DNA from: Rhodospirillum sp. UBA1311
GTDB lineage: Bacteria; Pseudomonadota; Alphaproteobacteria; Rhodospirillales; Rhodospirillaceae
Length of the DNA: 9,026 nucleotides
Direction of reading: 5' to 3'
Assembly (NCBI GenBank): GCA_002307145.1
Contig: DBTR01000073.1
Span: forward strand, 831 to 9,856
Made by a program: the position numbers and the translations under genes. The notes beneath the pieces are model-generated. The model did no database searches and was not told the DNA's origin. It saw nothing but the letters and a program-made list of their open reading frames with translations. This document shows positions 6,326 to 9,026 of the stretch, one piece after another. Numbering within the stretch: the stretch's first letter is position 1; each line of letters starts with the position of its first letter.

Positions 6326-6330
6326 CCTGA

Positions 6331-6747
6331 TCACTCGCCGACGCGGACGACGATGTCGATGCGACGGATCGACTTGCCTTCCGGGATCGCGGGGCTGCCG
6401 ACGACCTGGAGGTGCTGCGCCGGGATATCCATCAGCGCGCCGGTATCTTCGTCGTAGCAGTGGTGGTGCGAGGTGATGTTGGTGTCGAAGTAGGAGCAGC
6501 CCGCGTCGACGGTGATTTCCTTCAGCAGTCCGGCTTCGGTGAACTGATGCAGGGTGTTGTAGACCGTCGCCAGGGAGACGCGCGCGCCTTCGGCCGCGGC
6601 TTCCTTGTGCAGGGCCTCGGCGGTGACGTGGCGGTCGGGCTTCTCGAACAGCAGCTTGGCGAGCGCGAGGCGCTGGCGCGTCGGGCGCAGGTTGACCGAG
6701 CGCAGTTGTTCGAGAACATGGGAAAACGGTCGCGTACGATTCAGCAT
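6331..6747 (-). CDS. irr: Irr-type Fur-family iron/heme response regulator
   Basis: This 138-residue protein is a Fur-superfamily transcription factor. The winged-helix DNA-binding part spans about 10-80, with RPTRQRLALAKLLF (21-34), the recognition helix SLATVYNTLHQF (58-69) and EAGLLKEI. The dimerisation part carries FDTNITSHHHCYDEDTGALMDIP (starting at 87), whose HHH run (94-96) and following ALMDIP match alphaproteobacterial Irr. The C-terminal CxxC zinc pairs of canonical Fur, Zur and PerR are absent; only C84 and C97 are present. In known Irr proteins heme or iron status controls stability and DNA binding, and the protein represses iron-demanding pathways or activates uptake when iron is low. 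That role here is inferred from family. ATG 6747 has no good SD, but a CCGGC/GCCGG hairpin lies just upstream. Confidence 0.87.
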   Translation of the reverse strand: MLNRTRPFSHVLEQLRSVNLRPTRQRLALAKLLFEKPDRHVTAEALHKEAAAEGARVSLATVYNTLHQFTEAGLLKEITVDAGCSYFDTNITSHHHCYDEDTGALMDIPAQHLQVVGSPAIPEGKSIRRIDIVVRVGE

Positions 6748-6756
6748 TGCATTTTA

Positions 6757-6770
6757 CCGGCTGGAGCCGG
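6757..6770 (-). promoter_or_regulatory. Small hairpin in the irr 5' leader
   Basis: The 14-nt palindrome CCGGCTGGAGCCGG ends 9 nt before the irr ATG, where an SD would be expected. It could hide or replace the ribosome binding site. This is inference from position and pairing only. Confidence 0.35.
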
Positions 6771-6795
6771 CCCCCCCGGGTGCAGGTTCTACGTA

Positions 6796-6824
6796 CTGTT
6801 ATTTTGCTCTCTGTATTAATTCAA
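6796..6824 (-). promoter_or_regulatory. Candidate irr promoter
   Basis: In the only AT-rich stretch of this gap, the minus strand carries TTGAAT (6824-6819), a 17-nt spacer and TAACAG (6801-6796). This is a plausible but imperfect sigma-70-type promoter about 50 nt upstream of the irr start. I see no TTTAGAA-TTCTAAA type iron control element. Confidence 0.35.
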
Positions 6825-6849
6825 ATCCGGAGACAAAACGCAACGAAAG

Positions 6850-6880
6850 AAGCCGACAAAACCCTAGGTTTCGTCGGCTT
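6850..6880 (-). terminator. Rho-independent terminator after the flavoprotein gene
   Basis: The stem AAGCCGAC (6850-6857) pairs with GTCGGCTT (6873-6880). After one A-C mismatch an inner stem AAACC/GGTTT closes on a CTA loop. On the minus strand it lies about 30 nt beyond the stop at 6910 and is followed by a T-rich CTTCTTTCG. On the plus strand it is followed by TTTTT, so it may work both ways. It should separate the flavoprotein transcript from irr. Confidence 0.75.
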
Positions 6881-6909
6881 TTTGCAAAAATCGTACGGTT
6901 GGGTGCGAA

Positions 6910-8307
6910 TCAACCGCCCTTGAGCAGGTGTTCGATGAGTTCCCTGACCGTCGGGATGAAGCCGTTGCGGTACAGCGGATCGGTTTTGAAGCGATGCACG
7001 TTGTGCCCGGCGAACATCAATTCGTGTTCGACGTCGCCCTGGTGAGCGATGTTTTGCAAGGTTTTCTGGATGCAGAACGAGCGCGGATCGGCGCGGCGGC
7101 CGGTGGTGCCCTCGTGATTCTGCGCCCAATTGGAGAAGTTGCAGGCCGAGAGGCAACCCATGCAGTCGACCTGGTCCTTGAGGATCGTCTTGGCCGACTC
7201 GGGGGTAACGAAGACCACGGTTTCGTCCGGCGTCTTGATCGCCTCGCTGTAGCCTTCGGCGACCCAGGCCTCGACCTTCGCCTTGTCCTCGGGCGCGACG
7301 AAGATGGTGCGGCCACGGCGACCGAAGGCGACCTCGGCCGACAGGGTCTCGGTGGCTTCCGCCGCGAAGGCGACCTGACGCTCGGAGCGCGCGACGAGCT
7401 CGTCGAGGAAGGTGTTGCGTACCGCCGACGAATAGAAGCCGGTCGGGCTGAAGCGATGCAGCAGCACGTCGCCCGGATCGAGACTGGTGAGGCGCTGCTT
7501 CCAGGAGGCCGGGATCGGGCTTTCCTTGGTCAAGAGCGGCCGGGTGCCGAGCTGGAAGGCGAGCGGGCCGATCGCCGGATTGCCGATCCAGTCTTCCCAG
7601 TCGGAGATCGACCAGACGCCGCCCGCCATCACCACCGGAGTGGAATCGAGACCGACCGAGTTCATCTCGGCGCGGAGATCGGCGACGCGCGGGAACGGCG
7701 GTTCGGGATTGGTCGGGCTTTCGCTGTTGGAGAGGCCGTTGTGGCCGCCCGCCAGCCACGGGTCTTCGTAGACCACGCCGCCGAGCCAATCCTTGCTCTT
7801 CGAATACGCACGCTTCCAGAGCGCGCGGAAGGCGCGCGCGGAGGAGACGATCGGGTAATAGTAGACGCCGTATTTCGCCGCGATCTCGGCGAGGCGATAG
7901 GGCATGCCGGCGCCGCAGGTCACACCGTGCACCAGGCCCTTGGCCTGTTCGAGGATGCCCTCAAGGATGCGTTCGCAGCCGCCCATTTCCCACAGCACGT
8001 TCATGTGGATCCGGCCTTCGCCGCCCGACACGTCGTGCGCGATGCGTGCCTGGGCGAGGCCGCCCCGGATCGCGAACGAAATCAGCTCCTCGTGGCGTTC
8101 GCCACGGGTTTTGCCGGTATAGACGACCGGGACGAAACGCCCGTTCTCGTCATAGAAATCCGCGTTGACCCCGGAAAACGTTCCCACGCCGCCCGCTGCC
8201 GCCCAAGCGCCCGCGCTCAAGCCGGAAGATGCGGCAATGCCCTTGCCACCCTCGACGAGAGGCAGAACGTCCTTCCCCGAAATCCAAAGCTTTTGGAGGG
8301 TTTTCAC
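6910..8307 (-). CDS. Nitronate monooxygenase-like FMN oxidoreductase with a Cys-rich C-terminal segment
   Basis: This 465-residue protein has a TIM-barrel 2-nitropropane dioxygenase/nitronate monooxygenase fold. Visible blocks are LPLVEGGKGIAASSG (near 15-29), AAAGGVGTFSGVNAD, GVTCGAGMPYRL (128-139), PIVSSARAFRALW, DPWLAGGHNG (182-191), PVVMAGGVWS (224-233) and AFQLGTRPLL (250-259). The glycine-rich and AGG segments are typical FMN phosphate contacts. A C-terminal extension beyond the barrel has C382-x2-C385-x3-C389 and C412 (DCMGCLSACNFSNW, then SFCIQKTLQ), suggesting a metal or Fe-S site. I chose GTG 8307, which has GGAG 9 nt upstream and gives VKTLQKLWISGK at the N-terminus. ATG 8370 would add 21 basic, low-complexity residues and has no SD. 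The substrate is unknown: family members oxidise nitronates, but several are enoyl reductases or quinone reductases. A terminator follows the gene. Confidence 0.82.
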   Translation of the reverse strand: MKTLQKLWISGKDVLPLVEGGKGIAASSGLSAGAWAAAGGVGTFSGVNADFYDENGRFVPVVYTGKTRGERHEELISFAIRGGLAQARIAHDVSGGEGRIHMNVLWEMGGCERILEGILEQAKGLVHGVTCGAGMPYRLAEIAAKYGVYYYPIVSSARAFRALWKRAYSKSKDWLGGVVYEDPWLAGGHNGLSNSESPTNPEPPFPRVADLRAEMNSVGLDSTPVVMAGGVWSISDWEDWIGNPAIGPLAFQLGTRPLLTKESPIPASWKQRLTSLDPGDVLLHRFSPTGFYSSAVRNTFLDELVARSERQVAFAAEATETLSAEVAFGRRGRTIFVAPEDKAKVEAWVAEGYSEAIKTPDETVVFVTPESAKTILKDQVDCMGCLSACNFSNWAQNHEGTTGRRADPRSFCIQKTLQNIAHQGDVEHELMFAGHNVHRFKTDPLYRNGFIPTVRELIEHLLKGG

Positions 8308-8316
8308 GCCATCCGT

Positions 8317-8320
8317 CTCC
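8317..8320 (-). promoter_or_regulatory. Shine-Dalgarno supporting the GTG start at 8307
   Basis: On the minus strand GGAG (within GGGTGGAG) lies 9 nt before GTG 8307. No comparable site precedes the ATG at 8370. Confidence 0.55.
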
Positions 8321-8440
8321 ACCCGTATCGACGAACCCGGAGGCCTTCCCGGTCGCCGTTGTTGTTCCATCGCACGTTAGAGAACCGCGCGACCCCCTCT
8401 CGGTCATGCGCCCGCTTCCCCGACAGGCGCGCCTGGGAAT

Positions 8441-8469
8441 CCTTTATCCCGGGAGACGAAGAAATGCAA
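8441..8469 (-). promoter_or_regulatory. Weak candidate promoter for the flavoprotein gene
   Basis: On the minus strand TTGCAT (8469-8464), a 17-nt spacer and TAAAGG (8446-8441) lie between pnp and the flavoprotein gene. The match to consensus is poor; the spacing and position are the main support. A 12-nt palindrome CAGGCGCGCCTG (8424-8435) follows at the place where transcription would begin. Confidence 0.25.
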
Positions 8470-8477
8470 TTTCCCGT

Positions 8478-8493
8478 CCCGGGCGATTCCGGG
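8478..8493 (-). other. Second small hairpin downstream of pnp
   Basis: CCCGG/CCGGG arms around a 6-nt loop lie just beyond the strong pnp 3' hairpin. Together they could form the structured 3' end of the pnp mRNA. Confidence 0.3.
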
Positions 8494-8495
8494 CG

Positions 8496-8520
8496 CCGCC
8501 CCCTGGAGACCAGGGGGCGG
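8496..8520 (-). terminator. pnp: Strong GC hairpin after pnp
   Basis: This is a perfect 11-bp stem, CCGCCCCCTGG with CCAGGGGGCGG, around an AGA loop, 16 nt after the pnp stop. There is no T-tract on either strand, so it is better read as an mRNA 3'-end stabiliser or a Rho-associated site than as a classical intrinsic terminator. Its loop and GGGG/CCCC style resemble the palindromic elements, but the rest of that element is missing. Confidence 0.5.
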
Positions 8521-8536
8521 GACCAATGTTCGAGTA

Positions 8537-9026
8537 TTATTCGACCTTGGCGGCCGGCGCGATTTCTTCGCCGGTTTCCTGGTCGACGGCCTTCATCGAC
8601 AGCTTCACCTTGCCGCGGTCGTCGAAGCCCAGGAGCTTGACCTTCACCGAGTCGCCGACCTTGACGATGTCGTCGGGATGATTGACGCGCTTCTGCGCCA
8701 TTTCCGAGACATGCACCAGACCGTCGCGGCTGCCCATGAAGTTCACGAACGCGCCGAACTCAAGGACCTTCACCACCTTGCCGGTGTAGATCGCGCCGAG
8801 TTCCGGCTCCGCCGCGATCCCCTTGATCCAGCGGATGGCTTCTTCCTGCTTGGTCGCGTCGACGGCGGCGACGCGGATGGTGCCGTCGTCCTCGATGTCG
8901 ATCTTGCAGCCGGTGACTTCGCAGATCTCGCGGATCACCTTGCCGCCCGAGCCGATCACTTCGCGGATCTTGTCCACGGGGATCTGCATCACCTCGATGC
9001 GCGGGGCGTGCTCGCCGAGCTCCGCG
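8537..9026 (-). CDS. pnp: Polyribonucleotide nucleotidyltransferase (PNPase), C-terminal part
   Basis: This is the last 162 or so codons of a gene whose 5' end lies beyond the window; PNPase is normally about 700 residues. Reading from the window edge, the visible protein begins with ELGEHAPRIEVMQIPVDKIREVIG. It holds the KH domain, with the GxxG-type loop in VIGSGGKVIREI and then GCKIDIEDDGTIRVAA. The S1 RNA-binding domain follows, with GAIYTGKVVKVLEFGAFVNF, GLVHVSEMA and VKVKLLGFDDRGKVKLSMK. The tail is short and ends in AKVE. PNPase degrades RNA 3' to 5' by phosphorolysis and is part of the degradosome in many bacteria. The catalytic RNase PH-like domains are not in view. A strong hairpin follows the stop. 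Confidence 0.96.
   Translation of the reverse strand, partial: AELGEHAPRIEVMQIPVDKIREVIGSGGKVIREICEVTGCKIDIEDDGTIRVAAVDATKQEEAIRWIKGIAAEPELGAIYTGKVVKVLEFGAFVNFMGSRDGLVHVSEMAQKRVNHPDDIVKVGDSVKVKLLGFDDRGKVKLSMKAVDQETGEEIAPAAKVE

Noticed and set aside
6748..6850. Iron control element or Fur box upstream of irr.
   Set aside because: The AT-rich stretch has no convincing TTTAGAA-TTCTAAA or 19-bp Fur palindrome.
6928..8640. A 570-codon plus-strand open frame opposite the flavoprotein gene.
   Set aside because: It is antisense to a clear gene in high-GC DNA where third-position GC keeps reverse frames open; its protein shows no motif.

Overview
GC-rich (by eye, mid-60s percent) chromosomal DNA from an alphaproteobacterium. 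It is most likely a Rhodospirillales relative, judged from the Irr-type Fur regulator, the style of the encoded proteins, and intergenic sequence rich in GGGCTCTGCCC-type hairpins. Most of the coding content is housekeeping. I see no phage, IS transposase, CRISPR array, toxin-antitoxin pair, rRNA or tRNA.

Layout. (1) Positions 1-2080, plus strand: the 3' end of a cysteine synthase gene, a ThiF/MoeB/HesA-type adenylyltransferase, and an NADP-type short-chain dehydrogenase resembling YdfG. (2) Positions 2252-5419, minus strand: a compact three-gene operon read right to left. It encodes a D-2-hydroxyacid dehydrogenase (GyaR/GhrB-like), then PabB, then PabC, with junctions of 8 nt and 1 nt. PabB and PabC make p-aminobenzoate for folate; PabB appears to start at TTG. 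(3) Positions 5600-6133, plus strand: an exported SH3-like domain protein, divergent from the operon. (4) Positions 6331-9026, minus strand, read right to left: the 3' end of pnp (PNPase), a nitronate-monooxygenase-like flavoprotein with a Cys-rich C-terminus, and irr, an iron/heme-responsive Fur-family regulator.

The most unusual content is not coding. Four intergenic gaps (161-331, 1119-1286, 2086-2240, 6153-6325) each hold one copy of a roughly 155-173 bp palindromic element. Each half carries an outer small hairpin (GGGC-TCT-GCCC type), a second hairpin of about 17-21 nt, a T-rich stretch, and a GCGC-GAA-GCGC motif. The half is then repeated in inverted orientation around a short core. 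The stems differ between copies but stay paired. Each copy begins 1-19 nt after a stop codon of a plus-strand gene. Two copies fill the gaps between convergent gene pairs. They look like a non-autonomous palindromic repeat (MITE- or BIME-like) that may also serve as a 3'-end or bidirectional termination structure. This is the best candidate here for something poorly described, but it is a repeat family and not a demonstrated new system.
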